DNA of 64,000 bases from Alphaproteobacteria bacterium (GCA_002401695.1 NVTV01000021.1:1-64000), one strand, 5' to 3'; counted from the stretch's first letter, positions 1 through 8,251 are shown. The notes: generated from the letters alone by a model not told the origin. Numbers and translations: made by a program.

Positions 1-156
1 TTCCCTAGTCGCAAGCCAGATTCAAAATTGTCTTTCACTCCGTTCCTCTCAATATTTGAGAGGTATTTAAAAGCGCCGCTAACTATGCTCGTAGGTGTCT
101 ACTTATAGGCCGTAAAAATTTTGTAGGTGCTCTTACCTTTGAGCGTAATGACATTT

Positions 157-732
157 TTAGCTCACAATTGTCAGGGCTTGCGCCTGTGCGGACTTAATGA
201 TCTCATCCGCGAGGGCTTGGCGCTGCACGGCTCTAACCATAGAGCTTGCTCCGATTAGTATGGAGAGGATGGCCCAGGCTTTGGCGAGCTTGTCATTATC
301 GTCTTTGCCGGGCAATTCATTGGCCATAGCGCCAGCTATTTTTGATAGCTCGACCTCATAGGCTTTTTGGGTTTTCTCATTCGCACGTGCAACATCTGCG
401 CTTAGGCTTGGCAGGGCACAGGCTTCTGATAAATTTGAACTCAACTGATCTGTGAAATAATAATCAATAAAATGGGGTGTCCATTGTGCGCCATATTGTG
501 CTTGTAGGCCTTCTATTTTTTCGCGAACACAGCCCATACCATAAACAAGTGCCTTTTCAAACGCGTTGGCTTTAGAGCCAAAATGAGCATAAAAAGCGCC
601 TGATGTGACGCCCGCCGCTTTGGAAATCCCGTCAACGCCTATGCCGCCATATCCGCCCGTGCGAAACCCGCGTCCCGCCGCGTACAGTATGTTTTCCTTG
701 GTTAAAGCCTTCGTTTCTTCAGATTTTGGCAT
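157..732 (-). CDS. TetR/AcrR family transcriptional regulator
   Basis: A 191-residue TetR-type repressor. The N-terminal helix-turn-helix lies at about residues 12-55, with GVTSGAFYAHF as the recognition segment; the C-terminal half is the variable ligand-binding part. I start it at the ATG at 732 because AAGGA lies 8 bases upstream and because an in-frame upstream ATG at 777 would put an operator-like box (749-762) inside the gene. It is divergent from the tautomerase operon, and three copies of a 14-bp palindrome fill the gap between them, so it probably represses itself and that operon. The ligand is unknown. The family is certain; the target is inferred from position. Confidence 0.9.
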   Translation of the reverse strand: MPKSEETKALTKENILYAAGRGFRTGGYGGIGVDGISKAAGVTSGAFYAHFGSKANAFEKALVYGMGCVREKIEGLQAQYGAQWTPHFIDYYFTDQLSSNLSEACALPSLSADVARANEKTQKAYEVELSKIAGAMANELPGKDDNDKLAKAWAILSILIGASSMVRAVQRQALADEIIKSAQAQALTIVS

Positions 733-748
733 GTGTCCATCCTTAAGT

Positions 749-816
749 ATAGCGGTCGTTATATTTGTTGTTGACAATATAACGTTCGCTATCTATACGC
801 AGATAACGATCGTTAT
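749..816. promoter_or_regulatory. Three TetR-type operator boxes
   Basis: Three 14-bp boxes lie between the divergent TetR gene and the tautomerase gene: ATAGCGGTCGTTAT (749-762), ATAACGTTCGCTAT (779-792) and ATAACGATCGTTAT (803-816). The last is a perfect palindrome. The spacings are 30 and 24 bp. This is a typical arrangement for an autoregulating TetR protein; the assignment to this regulator is by position. Confidence 0.7.
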
Positions 817-859
817 TAAAGCAATATACATTAACAAGTGCCAAAGGAAAGGAAAAACT

Positions 860-1291
860 ATGCCTCTTATAAATGTGACGGCCCCTAAGGGAATTTTGCA
901 GAAGAAACAAGTGGCCGATTTGATGAACCGCATTTCCGAAGCTGTTCTCGAAGCTGAAGGTGCGCCCGTAGACTATGCCGGCGCACGTGCACTAACATGG
1001 GCTTATTACCGCGAAGCCGCTAAAGACGAAATCTTTATTGGCGGTCAGAATATTGACCAACCCCCGCTGCTTATTGAAGTTACAACGCCAGAAGGCGCCC
1101 TCAATACCGAGCGTGAAGTTAGTCTTGTCGCCGCTATAGGTGTCATCGTTGATGATATTCTCGGCCATTATGAAGGCGCCCTTAATCAATGGACATTGCT
1201 GCGAGAAGTTAAGGACGGCAATTGGTCTGGCTCTGGGCAAATATTCCCGCTCGCGGGCATCCAAGCGGCGATGAACATCAAAGTCGCATAA
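860..1291 (+). CDS. Tautomerase family protein
   Basis: A 143-residue protein of the 4-oxalocrotonate tautomerase superfamily. It begins Met-Pro-Leu-Ile, so the N-terminal proline that acts as catalytic base in this superfamily is in place after Met removal. At about twice the length of a single 4-OT subunit, it resembles the fused two-domain (cis-CaaD/MIF-like) members. The start at 860 has AAAGGAAAGG upstream; a longer open frame reaches back through the operator region and is not used. It is the first gene of a probable operon under the divergent TetR regulator. The substrate cannot be told from the sequence. Confidence 0.85.
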   Translation: MPLINVTAPKGILQKKQVADLMNRISEAVLEAEGAPVDYAGARALTWAYYREAAKDEIFIGGQNIDQPPLLIEVTTPEGALNTEREVSLVAAIGVIVDDILGHYEGALNQWTLLREVKDGNWSGSGQIFPLAGIQAAMNIKVA

Positions 1292-1322
1292 TTTTAAAAC
1301 TCAAAATACAAAAGGAAATACA

Positions 1323-1808
1323 ATGTTTAAAAAACTTATTCTTGGCGCAGCTCTTGCTGCCACACTATCAACAACACATGCAACAGATGCTTACGCGAAA
1401 AGCCAGCAATGCTTGCCAATTGGCGGTGTTGCTATTGCGAATTTCTTCGATGAAGGTGAGGGCAAGCCTATGGTAATTGCGGCAGTATTAACGGGCAGCG
1501 TGCAAAGTGCTGCGGGTAAAATTACTGGCCAAAGGAAGACGGAGACGGGTCTAGAAATGGACATGGAGCATTACTTCACGAGCGATACTGGTGGCACGAT
1601 CTATACCAAAGACCTTGGCATTTTGACGGCTGTACCCGGTAAGGAAGGCCGCTTTATGATGGAGATATCTTATCATATTCAAGAAGGTTTCGGTCGCGGG
1701 ACACTTAGGGGTTACAAAGGTAGCTTCAAGAGTTTCGGTTTGGTCGATCTTCGCGATACGAAGGATCTTAAAGGTCTTGTGCGCTATAGCGGTGAAATCT
1801 GTAAATAG
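1323..1808 (+). CDS. Secreted protein of unknown function
   Basis: 161 residues with a clear signal peptide (MFKKLILGAALAATLSTTHA, then DAYAKS). The mature part is short and beta-rich, with GTLRGYKGSFKSFG near the end. That pattern is reminiscent of small barrel proteins such as the allene-oxide-cyclase-like group, but I do not claim the family. There are two conserved-looking cysteines (CLPIGG near the mature N terminus and the penultimate residue), which may form a disulfide. AAAGGAAAT precedes the ATG. It sits 31 bases after the tautomerase. Its leader closely resembles that of the next gene. Confidence 0.7.
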   Translation: MFKKLILGAALAATLSTTHATDAYAKSQQCLPIGGVAIANFFDEGEGKPMVIAAVLTGSVQSAAGKITGQRKTETGLEMDMEHYFTSDTGGTIYTKDLGILTAVPGKEGRFMMEISYHIQEGFGRGTLRGYKGSFKSFGLVDLRDTKDLKGLVRYSGEICK

Positions 1809-1831
1809 CCTCATTTTATAAATTTATTGCG

Positions 1832-1858
1832 GCGCGCCGCCGGTTTTTCGCGGCGCGC
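1832..1858. repeat. GC-rich intercistronic hairpin
   Basis: GCGCGCCGC (1832-1840), a 9-base loop CGGTTTTTC and GCGGCGCGC (1850-1858) form a perfect 9-bp stem in an otherwise AT-rich gap between two genes of the same operon. No T-run follows on the + strand, so it is more likely an mRNA-stabilising or attenuating hairpin than a full terminator. Confidence 0.6.
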
Positions 1859-1884
1859 ACACGACTTTCAAAAAAGGAAATGCA

Positions 1885-2579
1885 ATGTTTAAAAAACTCT
1901 TTTTTGGTACTGTGCTTTTGGCATTGGGTGCCCAAGACAGTTTTGCTCAAGAACAAGACTTGCAGCTCTCTGTTAGTTTTCCAGTGCGCACTGTTGTTAA
2001 AGTGCAAGCTGGTGACTTTCACTTTATCCCTGGGCAAAGAGCCCCGATCCATACCCATGACGCGCCTGCGCTTGGGTATGTTAGCAAAGGTACGATCTTG
2101 TATAAAGTTGAAGGCCGCGCCCCTGTCTTGCTAAAAGAAGGCGATGTGTTTTATGAACCCGTTGGCCCGCGCATAATGATGTTTGATAATGCCTCAACCA
2201 TCGGGGAAGCCATTTTTATAGATATTAATTTACAGCAAGAAGGCGAGCCGTTTATCGTCTTTGAAAAGCCACCCACAGAAGCCATAGATAGACGTACGTT
2301 GCCGGAGAAAAATTATGATGGTATTCGTATTGATGGCGCAAAAATATACATCCATACGCTTCAGCCCGACGCTAAGCAGTATATTGATATCAGTAATCCC
2401 GTGTCAGGGTATATAGCGCAAGGCAATGTTGAGATACGTATCGACGGTAAGCGGGTAAACGCTTGAAAGCTGGTGATAATTTCTATCGATATCAGCAAAA
2501 TGCGGGTCTTGTACTGGTCAACACATCATCAGAAAAGCCAGCAAAAGTGATTGCGTTTAAACTTCATAAAGCACCGTAA
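1885..2579 (+). pseudogene. Secreted cupin-domain protein, frameshifted
   Basis: Signal peptide (MFKKLFFGTVLLALG...SFAQ) followed by a cupin: histidines in PIHTHDAPALGYV and glycine-rich turns such as LLKEGDVFYEPVGP, then a second half starting about residue 140. The intact frame ends at TGA 2464-2466 (193 residues), but the next frame from 2457 reads on as RLKAGDNFYRYQQNAGLVLV and ends at TAA 2577-2579, which completes the second cupin-like half. The cause is visible: ggtaagcg (2446-2453) is followed directly by ggtaaacg (2454-2461). Removing one copy restores a single frame (IDGKRLKAGDNF). So this is either a recently broken gene or an assembly error. The truncated product keeps the first cupin whole and might still work. 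Confidence 0.75.
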
Positions 2580-2657
2580 ATACGCCCTCAAGTGCAGATA
2601 AAAAGACGGGCTGCCTATACGCGGCCTGTCGTTAAATTTAAATACGAAAGAAACGCT

Positions 2658-3107
2658 ATGACGAATACGAACACTCAAGCAACGTCCGTTTTCCCAACCC
2701 GTATCTTGTACACGATGGTACGTGTGGGTAATCTAGGTAGGTCTATCAGTTTCTATAAAAACGCTTTTGGCATGCGTGAGCTGCGTCGAGAAACGTTTAC
2801 TGATGCCCGTTTTACCCTTGTGTTTATGGGGTATGGGGATGCAGGTTTGCAGCCAACAGTAGAGCTAACATGGAATTGGGATAATGATAAATATACCCAT
2901 GGTACAGGCTATGGGCACATAGCATTGGGCGTAGAGGACATTTACGCAACGTGTGCGCATCTTAAAAAAATGGGTGTCACAATAACCCGTGCCCCCGGGC
3001 CGATGATGAACGCGCCTGATGAAACAACTCACAAAGAAACCATTGCATTTCTTAAAGACCCGGATGGCTACAACATTGAACTAATCGAAACACCAAAAGG
3101 AAATTAA
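2658..3107 (+). CDS. gloA: Glyoxalase I (lactoylglutathione lyase) relative
   Basis: 149 residues, the normal length for bacterial glyoxalase I, which isomerises the glutathione-methylglyoxal hemithioacetal to S-lactoylglutathione. The beta-alpha-beta-beta-beta fold pattern is clear: VRVGNLGRSISFY, FMGYG, VELTWNW, TGYGHIALGV, FLKDPDGYNIELIE. Compared with the E. coli enzyme, the metal-ligand Glu in VELT, His in GYGHIAL and Glu in YNIELIE are present. The first ligand, His in LLHTMLRVG, is Tyr here (ILYTMVRVG). Metal binding and activity may therefore differ. The start at 2658 is chosen because the family begins there; upstream in-frame codons show no homology. The next gene starts 2 bases after its stop. 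Confidence 0.85.
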   Translation: MTNTNTQATSVFPTRILYTMVRVGNLGRSISFYKNAFGMRELRRETFTDARFTLVFMGYGDAGLQPTVELTWNWDNDKYTHGTGYGHIALGVEDIYATCAHLKKMGVTITRAPGPMMNAPDETTHKETIAFLKDPDGYNIELIETPKGN

Positions 3108-3109
3108 TC

Positions 3110-3673
3110 ATGACAAATACGAATCAAATAACGCTCTACGGAGCCGCAGTACCCGTGTTCAAGCAAATGCTCGGCGTGTTATTAGGCCTATTGGACAAAG
3201 CCGAAGCCCATATCAAGCAAACAGGAATTGATGCAGATGTCCTTCTAACGGCGCGACTCTATCCGGATATGTATACCTTTATAACGCAAGTGCAATATTC
3301 TTGTGATTTTGTTAAAGGCGCGATGTCGCGCATAGCGGACGTAGATGTACCCGGGTATCCTGATGACGAAAAAACCATTGAGGAACTGCGCGCGCGGATC
3401 GCCAAAACACTGGCCTTAATAGACACATTCAAAATAGAAGACATTAATGGGCAAGAAGACCACAAGATCAATATGGATATTGGGAATTTACAGCTCAGCG
3501 CAAATGCACAAGATTATCTCGTCGGATTTGTCATTCCTAACCTCATTTTCCATGTTAGCACTGCCTATGGCATTTTACGCCATAACGGCGTTAATATTGG
3601 CAAATTAGATTTGATGGGCAATGTTAATGGCATGCCTGGTCTCGATGGTAATTCGGAATCACCTGCCAGTTAA
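3110..3673 (+). CDS. DUF1993 family protein
   Basis: 187 residues matching the DUF1993 family: an all-helical protein with MYTFITQVQYSCDFVKGAMSR, a DDEKTIEELRARI helix, and a C-terminal histidine-containing helix (IFHVSTAYGILRHNGVNIGK). The function is unknown; the helical bundle and spaced histidines resemble DinB-like folds, which is inference. It starts 2 bases after the glyoxalase stop, so it is co-translated and ends the TetR-controlled operon. Its first residues (MTNTN) match those of the glyoxalase gene. Confidence 0.85.
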   Translation: MTNTNQITLYGAAVPVFKQMLGVLLGLLDKAEAHIKQTGIDADVLLTARLYPDMYTFITQVQYSCDFVKGAMSRIADVDVPGYPDDEKTIEELRARIAKTLALIDTFKIEDINGQEDHKINMDIGNLQLSANAQDYLVGFVIPNLIFHVSTAYGILRHNGVNIGKLDLMGNVNGMPGLDGNSESPAS

Positions 3674-3726
3674 TTTTTCAATTTGTATCTTGCCTCTTAT
3701 TTGCAAAATTGAAAAATCGTTGTTTT
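3674..3726 (+). terminator. Probable operon-end stem-loop
   Basis: TTTTTCAATTT (3674-3684) and AAATTGAAAAA (3716-3726) are exact inverted repeats just after the DUF1993 stop, with a 31-base loop. The stem is AT-rich, so termination strength is uncertain. Confidence 0.45.
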
Positions 3727-3895
3727 CCGTATGAAACTGTTTTGTTTTTCTTGATCAAATGCATGCATAAATTTGTTAAATCCGCTTTGTATTACATAAA
3801 TCTGACCATATTTCATCACGCCCGTAGTCGGGTACATCATAAAGCTCGCGCTTAATATCTCCGTGATGAAAAGCATTTAATTTGACTATAACGTG

Positions 3896-3948
3896 TTGAC
3901 TGTGTCTATTAGTTGATGCTATATTGACGCTGTCAATATAGTATCAAC
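3896..3948 (+). promoter_or_regulatory. Promoter overlapped by TetR-type operator
   Basis: A sigma70-like promoter (TTGACT 3896-3901, 18-bp spacer, TATATT 3920-3925) is covered by a long palindrome: GTTGATGCTATATTGAC (3912-3928), GCT, GTCAATATAGTATCAAC (3932-3948), with one mismatch in 17 pairs. The core ATATTGACGCTGTCAAT recurs exactly at 8963-8979 beside the TetR gene at 8252-8857. The rest of the 286-base gap (3674-3959) shows nothing else clear. Confidence 0.75.
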
Positions 3949-3959
3949 AGGAAGTGCGT

Positions 3960-4370
3960 ATGCCTAAATTAGCCCTCATCTCAATTACCTTAAGCGCTCT
4001 CGTTTTTGTGGGGCTTTTGCCTTTATTAGAAATTAGTGATAGGCACTTATTAAGCCCTGATTGGATCGCACACGCACGATTTCATAATGCTTGGCAGCTC
4101 TTAACCAATGCCCTACTATCTATTTTAGCGGTTTTTCTCGTCTGGAAAGGGGCCGCTCCAAGGGTCGGGATGGGTATCGCGCTCATGATAAATGTATCCT
4201 TGCTAGGAGCTTTAATTATGGGCTCTCTTTATGGTGGATCTACCATAGTGGTTTCTGACGGTTCTGATCTGGCAATTGGAAACATAAATATTGCGGCAAT
4301 TGTGATCGGTTTTTTAACGGTATTATTGCTGCTGGGCTACCGAGCTGTATCAAACCTTCCAAAAGACTAA
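3960..4370 (+). CDS. Small integral membrane protein
   Basis: 136 residues with about four hydrophobic segments (near residues 4-22, 44-62, 68-90 and 103-125) and a short basic C terminus. I do not recognise the family. The ATG at 3960 has AGGAAG at 3949-3954, a good ribosome site; an in-frame GTG at 3954 overlaps that site and is less likely. It is the first gene after the operator-covered promoter and so leads the putative TetR-controlled group running to 8019. Confidence 0.75.
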   Translation: MPKLALISITLSALVFVGLLPLLEISDRHLLSPDWIAHARFHNAWQLLTNALLSILAVFLVWKGAAPRVGMGIALMINVSLLGALIMGSLYGGSTIVVSDGSDLAIGNINIAAIVIGFLTVLLLLGYRAVSNLPKD

Positions 4371-4590
4371 GCATGAGTATAATTAATAGCTCCCGGACTG
4401 TACGCGGTAGAATTAATCTGGGCGTAGCCTCAAAATCATAATCACTGCTCTGGATATTCCGAACGGATACAACGATCAACATAGCGAACATCTGTTTTCA
4501 GGCGGAAACGGTGAATTAATTAGAATTGTTAAATGAAGAGACATTAAACGTAAAAGGGAAAACCAAATAGTTTTCTAAGGGATCAAAATT

Positions 4591-5859
4591 ATGACAAAAA
4601 ACAAAACCCAAGGTCGACGAAGTCTAAAGCGCTTCGCCGTAATTTTATCTGTACTTGCCTTTCTAGGCTATTTAATTTTTAGATTATTTGAACCGGTATT
4701 TGTTTGGAATAGCGGCTGGCAATCTTTTTCCAATCAAGACCGAACAATGGGTGAGCAAACGGCCATCCCGGCAGATTATGCCGATATCATTTTTGAGGCT
4801 AATAAAAACCTGGATGCTGCCATCACTGCGAACAATTTTCCGGCAGTTTCTATTGCTTTTGGTAAAGGTGGAAAGCTTATTTGGGCCCGTGCGGCAGGGT
4901 TTCGTGACTTAGATAATAAAGTGCCAGCTACACTTGATACTAAATTTAGGATTGGTAGTGTTTCGAAGGCTGTGACCGCAACCACGGCCGCTAGGCTTTT
5001 TGATGAAGGCGTATTGGATATAGACGCACCTATCAAAGATTTGGTGCCCTACTACCCACAAAAAGACTTCGACATAACTACTCGCCAACTTATGACTCAT
5101 ACGGCTGGTATTCGCCATTACGGGCCCTGCCTATGTTTCCCGTTTGATGAGTATAGCAATCAAAAACATCATGACAGCGTCGAGAGCGCTATAGGACGTT
5201 TCTCAAAATCGCCCCTTCTATTCGAGCCTGGAACAGATTTTTCTTATAGCTCTTATGGCTTCACCTTGGCATCTGCCGCTATGGAGGGCGCGAGCGGTCA
5301 ATCCTTTGATACCCTCATCGAAACTAAGCTTACAGCGCCTTTGGGCATGAAAAATACAATGCGGGAAGGCTTAGCTGCCGGAGACTTCGCAGTGCCATAT
5401 GCTATAAAAGATGGACAATATAAAAAAGCTTATCCCGTAGACAGTTCCAATAAAACAGCTGGCGGCGGTTTTCTTTCTACACCGACGGACTTAGTGTTGA
5501 TGACGCAGGCGATTTTAATGCAAGATTATGTAAAACCAGAGATCCGCGACTCTTTATTTTTCACACCACAAAAACTAGCGAGCGGCGAGGTGAATGAACA
5601 GGATTATGCATTTGGCTGGCGCAGCCATTTATCGACTGGGACTTTTGGCGAAGAACGCAAAATTATGATTTCTCATCATGGCGGCGTTGCAATGGGAGGT
5701 ATTGCTTTTATGATTATGTATCCCGAACATGATATGTCGATCGCCATTACTGTAAACCGCCAGATGAACGGAGTTGGTGAACTTGTGGATTTGGTTCAAG
5801 CTATTGCACGAGACGTCATTCTAAAAACTGATGAACAGTTAGGAGGAGTACCAAAATGA
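4591..5859 (+). CDS. Serine hydrolase of the beta-lactamase fold
   Basis: 422 residues. There is an N-terminal membrane anchor (FAVILSVLAFLGYLIFRLF), then a class C beta-lactamase/penicillin-binding-type hydrolase. The catalytic SxxK is in RIGSVSKAVTATTA and the tyrosine motif is YSSYGF. The C-terminal HHGG sits where the KTG/HTG triad is found in esterase-like members. Such proteins are usually esterases or peptidases rather than antibiotic hydrolases. It follows a 220-base gap with no clear gene. Its TGA overlaps the ATG of the tiny ORF at 5856. Confidence 0.88.
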   Translation: MTKNKTQGRRSLKRFAVILSVLAFLGYLIFRLFEPVFVWNSGWQSFSNQDRTMGEQTAIPADYADIIFEANKNLDAAITANNFPAVSIAFGKGGKLIWARAAGFRDLDNKVPATLDTKFRIGSVSKAVTATTAARLFDEGVLDIDAPIKDLVPYYPQKDFDITTRQLMTHTAGIRHYGPCLCFPFDEYSNQKHHDSVESAIGRFSKSPLLFEPGTDFSYSSYGFTLASAAMEGASGQSFDTLIETKLTAPLGMKNTMREGLAAGDFAVPYAIKDGQYKKAYPVDSSNKTAGGGFLSTPTDLVLMTQAILMQDYVKPEIRDSLFFTPQKLASGEVNEQDYAFGWRSHLSTGTFGEERKIMISHHGGVAMGGIAFMIMYPEHDMSIAITVNRQMNGVGELVDLVQAIARDVILKTDEQLGGVPK

Positions 5860-5927
5860 AAATCACCAGAACAACCTACTCACGTATAGCTGAAGTGTCC
5901 GCGTCTTTGATAGAGAGGCAGGGCTAA
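5856..5927 (+). CDS. Tiny 23-codon ORF, translationally coupled
   Basis: ATG 5856 to TAA 5927 gives 23 residues. It has the best Shine-Dalgarno in the region (AGGAGGAG at 5841-5848). It starts inside the stop of the hydrolase gene (ATGA) and ends overlapping the start of the next gene (TAATG). This double coupling suggests either a real micropeptide or a translation relay to the downstream peptidase, which has no good ribosome site of its own. The peptide is basic and hydrophilic with no recognisable domain. Confidence 0.5.
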   Translation: MKITRTTYSRIAEVSASLIERQG

Positions 5928-6922
5928 TGCCGATCTCAAAATTACTGGCTACGGCCTTGCTCACATTGTTAGTTTTTCTTCCGTCCATTTCGTTAGCCAA
6001 AGACGAAACTACTGATACGCTTCCAATTTCTGGATTACTGATTTCCATCGAATATGAAGATGAAGAACCTCGGAAATATGAGCCTCGCCTTAAGTTTCTG
6101 ATAGATAGGGCCTATGTTGAGTATACTGAACTTTTTAACGGCCCTGCGTTGAAGGTAAACGGTAAGCCATATACCCATTTAAAACTCAAAATTTCCCATG
6201 GATTTTACGGTGAGGCTGATCCAGAAACCATTGAATTAGGTTTATCGGATGCAAAGCTCTTTGGGTTTTATAATTGGGAGATGATGGTTTTGCACGAAGT
6301 TCTTCATTTCTGGAATGCAGAGACTTTCCGTTACACTGATGATCAAGAACAATGGTTCAATGAAGGTGTAACCGAATATTTGACCTTTCGTCTAGCCGCA
6401 AAGATTGGAATTATCCCTGAAGATGAAGTCATTAGCAGTTTTGCAAAACCTATTAGCACATATCTAAGCGCAAAAGGTATTGGCAGTATATCGCTTAGAG
6501 AGGCAGCAAGTACAGACGAGTTGAAGAGGCAGCACTACTTTCTAGTTTATCATGGTGGATTTGTAACAGGGATGGTTTTGGATCATCAAATTAGGGTGAA
6601 CTCAAAGGGTAAGAAAAACCTGACAGACCTTATGCGAGAGGTTTACGCGTCAAACTCTCGCCACTGCCCATATTCCCAAAGCTCTTTGATCCGTTCTCTT
6701 TATAAGTCGACATCACAAGATCACTCGAAGTTTTTTGAAAATTACGTAGACGGCACTGAAATTATACCCGTAGGAAGATATTTCGATATTGGAAAATTGG
6801 GCTTTAGCCAAGCATTCAATATCGAAATTAAAGACCCAAAACAGCAGGTTCTTTTAGATATGCTAACTTTCGAAAGACTTGAGACTACGCAAGGAAATTC
6901 TGAGGTCACATCAGAAAGGTAA
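5927..6922 (+). CDS. Exported M61/M1-like metallopeptidase
   Basis: 331 residues with a signal peptide (LLATALLTLLVFLPSISLA). The zinc site is explicit: HEVLHFWN (HExxH) near residue 125, followed about 21 residues later by WFNEGVTEYL, whose Glu fits the third ligand of gluzincins. The arrangement resembles M61 glycyl aminopeptidases (HExxHxWN...W..EG.TEY). The protein is shorter than full M61 enzymes and lacks their PDZ part. It should act in the periplasm. The start overlaps the tiny ORF by one base. Confidence 0.75.
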   Translation: MPISKLLATALLTLLVFLPSISLAKDETTDTLPISGLLISIEYEDEEPRKYEPRLKFLIDRAYVEYTELFNGPALKVNGKPYTHLKLKISHGFYGEADPETIELGLSDAKLFGFYNWEMMVLHEVLHFWNAETFRYTDDQEQWFNEGVTEYLTFRLAAKIGIIPEDEVISSFAKPISTYLSAKGIGSISLREAASTDELKRQHYFLVYHGGFVTGMVLDHQIRVNSKGKKNLTDLMREVYASNSRHCPYSQSSLIRSLYKSTSQDHSKFFENYVDGTEIIPVGRYFDIGKLGFSQAFNIEIKDPKQQVLLDMLTFERLETTQGNSEVTSER

Positions 6923-6928
6923 GGCCGA

Positions 6929-7597
6929 ATGATTGATCTTTACACAGCTAGAACACCAAATGGGTTTAAAGTTTCGGTAACTCTAGAAGAGTTGGAAATG
7001 CCTTATAATTTTCAATCAATTGACCTTTCAGAGCTTGAACAAAAACAAGATTGGTTTTTGAAAATAAACCCAAATGGTCGAATTCCGGCAATTATTGACC
7101 GTGACAACGATGATTTTGTAGTTTTCGAAAGCGGGGCTATCATGATTTATCTCGCGGACAAAGCTGGAAAACTAATTCCAACAGAAACAAAAGCAAGAAG
7201 CTGCGTCATACAATGGCTGATGTTCCAAATGGGTGGGGTAGGGCCGATGATGGGACAAGCGAATGTTTTTTATCGTTGTTTTCCAGAAAAATACCAACCC
7301 GCTATTGACCGTTATCAGAATGAAAGCCGCCGCTTATTCGAAGTGGTTGATTCTAGATTGAAATCATCTGAATGGTTGGCGGATGATTATTCTATAGCAG
7401 ATATTGCTAATTGGTGTTGGATCCGGCGCTACGAGTGGTCAGGGGTGTCAATTGATGGACTTGATAATTTAAAACGCTGGCTGAGTGCGATGGATGATCG
7501 TAGCGCTTGCCAGCAAGGCATAAACGTTCCTCCAAAAGAAGATGCGGTTTCTGATATTGCCAGAGCTGAAAAAATAGCCAGATTTGTGAAAAAATAA
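6929..7597 (+). CDS. Glutathione S-transferase (YfcG/nu-class-like)
   Basis: 222 residues. The N-terminal thioredoxin fold begins [21 protein letters not shown] and the glutathione-binding [12 protein letters not shown] lies near residue 68. NPNGRIPAI is the cis-Pro motif. The helical C-terminal domain has the [11 protein letters not shown]-capping motif. The T-x-N-G N terminus is typical of the YfcG/YghU group, which uses Thr/Asn rather than Ser or Tyr and often reduces disulfides or peroxides. It lies 6 bases after the peptidase in the same operon. Confidence 0.9.
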   Translation: MIDLYTARTPNGFKVSVTLEELEMPYNFQSIDLSELEQKQDWFLKINPNGRIPAIIDRDNDDFVVFESGAIMIYLADKAGKLIPTETKARSCVIQWLMFQMGGVGPMMGQANVFYRCFPEKYQPAIDRYQNESRRLFEVVDSRLKSSEWLADDYSIADIANWCWIRRYEWSGVSIDGLDNLKRWLSAMDDRSACQQGINVPPKEDAVSDIARAEKIARFVKK

Positions 7598-7611
7598 GAA
7601 AAGGATAAAAC

Positions 7612-8019
7612 GTGTCTGAAATGATCAAAGGAAAATGCCTTTGCGGTAATGTGGAATATGAAATTGAGAATAACTTTAATCAATTTTACATTTGTCATTG
7701 CGAGCAATGCCGTAAAACAACGGGGTCCGCTTATGCATCAAATCTTTTTGGTGACCCATTACAATTTAAGATTATTTCTGGTTCGAAAAACATAAAAAGA
7801 TTTGATCATAGTGAGCGTGCATTCACCAAAGCCTTTTGTACGGATTGCGGTTCCGGCGTGCCGTATTTGAATTCTGCAGGAGATTCTATAGTTGTTCCTG
7901 CTGGATCATTGGATGAAGAGCCAAAGTTCAGCTCGAAAAACGTAATCTTTTATAAAGAGAAAACCAAGTGGGGCTCAAAGGGTGAAAACGATTCATACTT
8001 TGACGGGTTTCCAGTTTAA
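7612..8019 (+). CDS. GFA/CENP-V family zinc protein
   Basis: 135 residues of the GFA family (named for glutathione-dependent formaldehyde-activating enzyme; catalysis is disputed). All zinc motifs are present: CLCGNVEYE, CHCEQCRKTTGSAYAS and FCTDCGSGVPY. The GTG start at 7612 has AAGGA at 7601-7605; the first in-frame ATG (7621) is too far from it. Presence with two GSTs fits a glutathione-linked detoxification role. It is the last gene of the operon. Confidence 0.88.
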   Translation: MSEMIKGKCLCGNVEYEIENNFNQFYICHCEQCRKTTGSAYASNLFGDPLQFKIISGSKNIKRFDHSERAFTKAFCTDCGSGVPYLNSAGDSIVVPAGSLDEEPKFSSKNVIFYKEKTKWGSKGENDSYFDGFPV

Positions 8020-8061
8020 TTTAACACCAATAAAAATCCTCACAAAGGATGTTAGTCATTA

Positions 8062-8202
8062 TTACAATATCTGCATAGGATTGTCCTTTTCGACCTCGGC
8101 CTTGTCCTTCTTCAGAATGATAAGGGTAACAACTGCCGCGACAAAAAAGGGGATACGTATCTCAATCTTCAAGCTTTTTGAAATTTGCAAAGAAGGTTGC
8201 AT
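8062..8202 (-). other. 46-codon stretch with a membrane-like segment
   Basis: An ATG-to-TAA frame in the gap between the GFA gene and the TetR gene. It encodes a hydrophobic stretch (IPFFVAAVVTLIIL) followed by a charged tail (KKDKAEVEKD). It has no ribosome site. It reads like the C-terminal end of a membrane protein, so it may be a remnant of a transporter once paired with the TetR gene. Little else can be seen in 8020-8251. Confidence 0.25.
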
Positions 8203-8251
8203 CAGAAAACCCAATGTCCGATTTTAGGGGGTGACCGTTCCTTTGTGGCGC

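Noticed and set aside
4417-4536. Open + strand stretch reading ALDIPNGYNDQHSEHLFSGG before the beta-lactamase-fold gene
   Set aside because: Forty codons, no start, no recognisable family. Possibly a gene relic; not strong enough to call.
4591-5859. Reading the beta-lactamase-fold gene as an antibiotic resistance gene
   Set aside because: The motifs and membrane anchor fit the large esterase/peptidase group of this fold; nothing points to a true AmpC.
7982-8227. 81-codon ORF overlapping the end of the GFA gene
   Set aside because: Overlaps a solid gene in another frame and has no ribosome site or homology.
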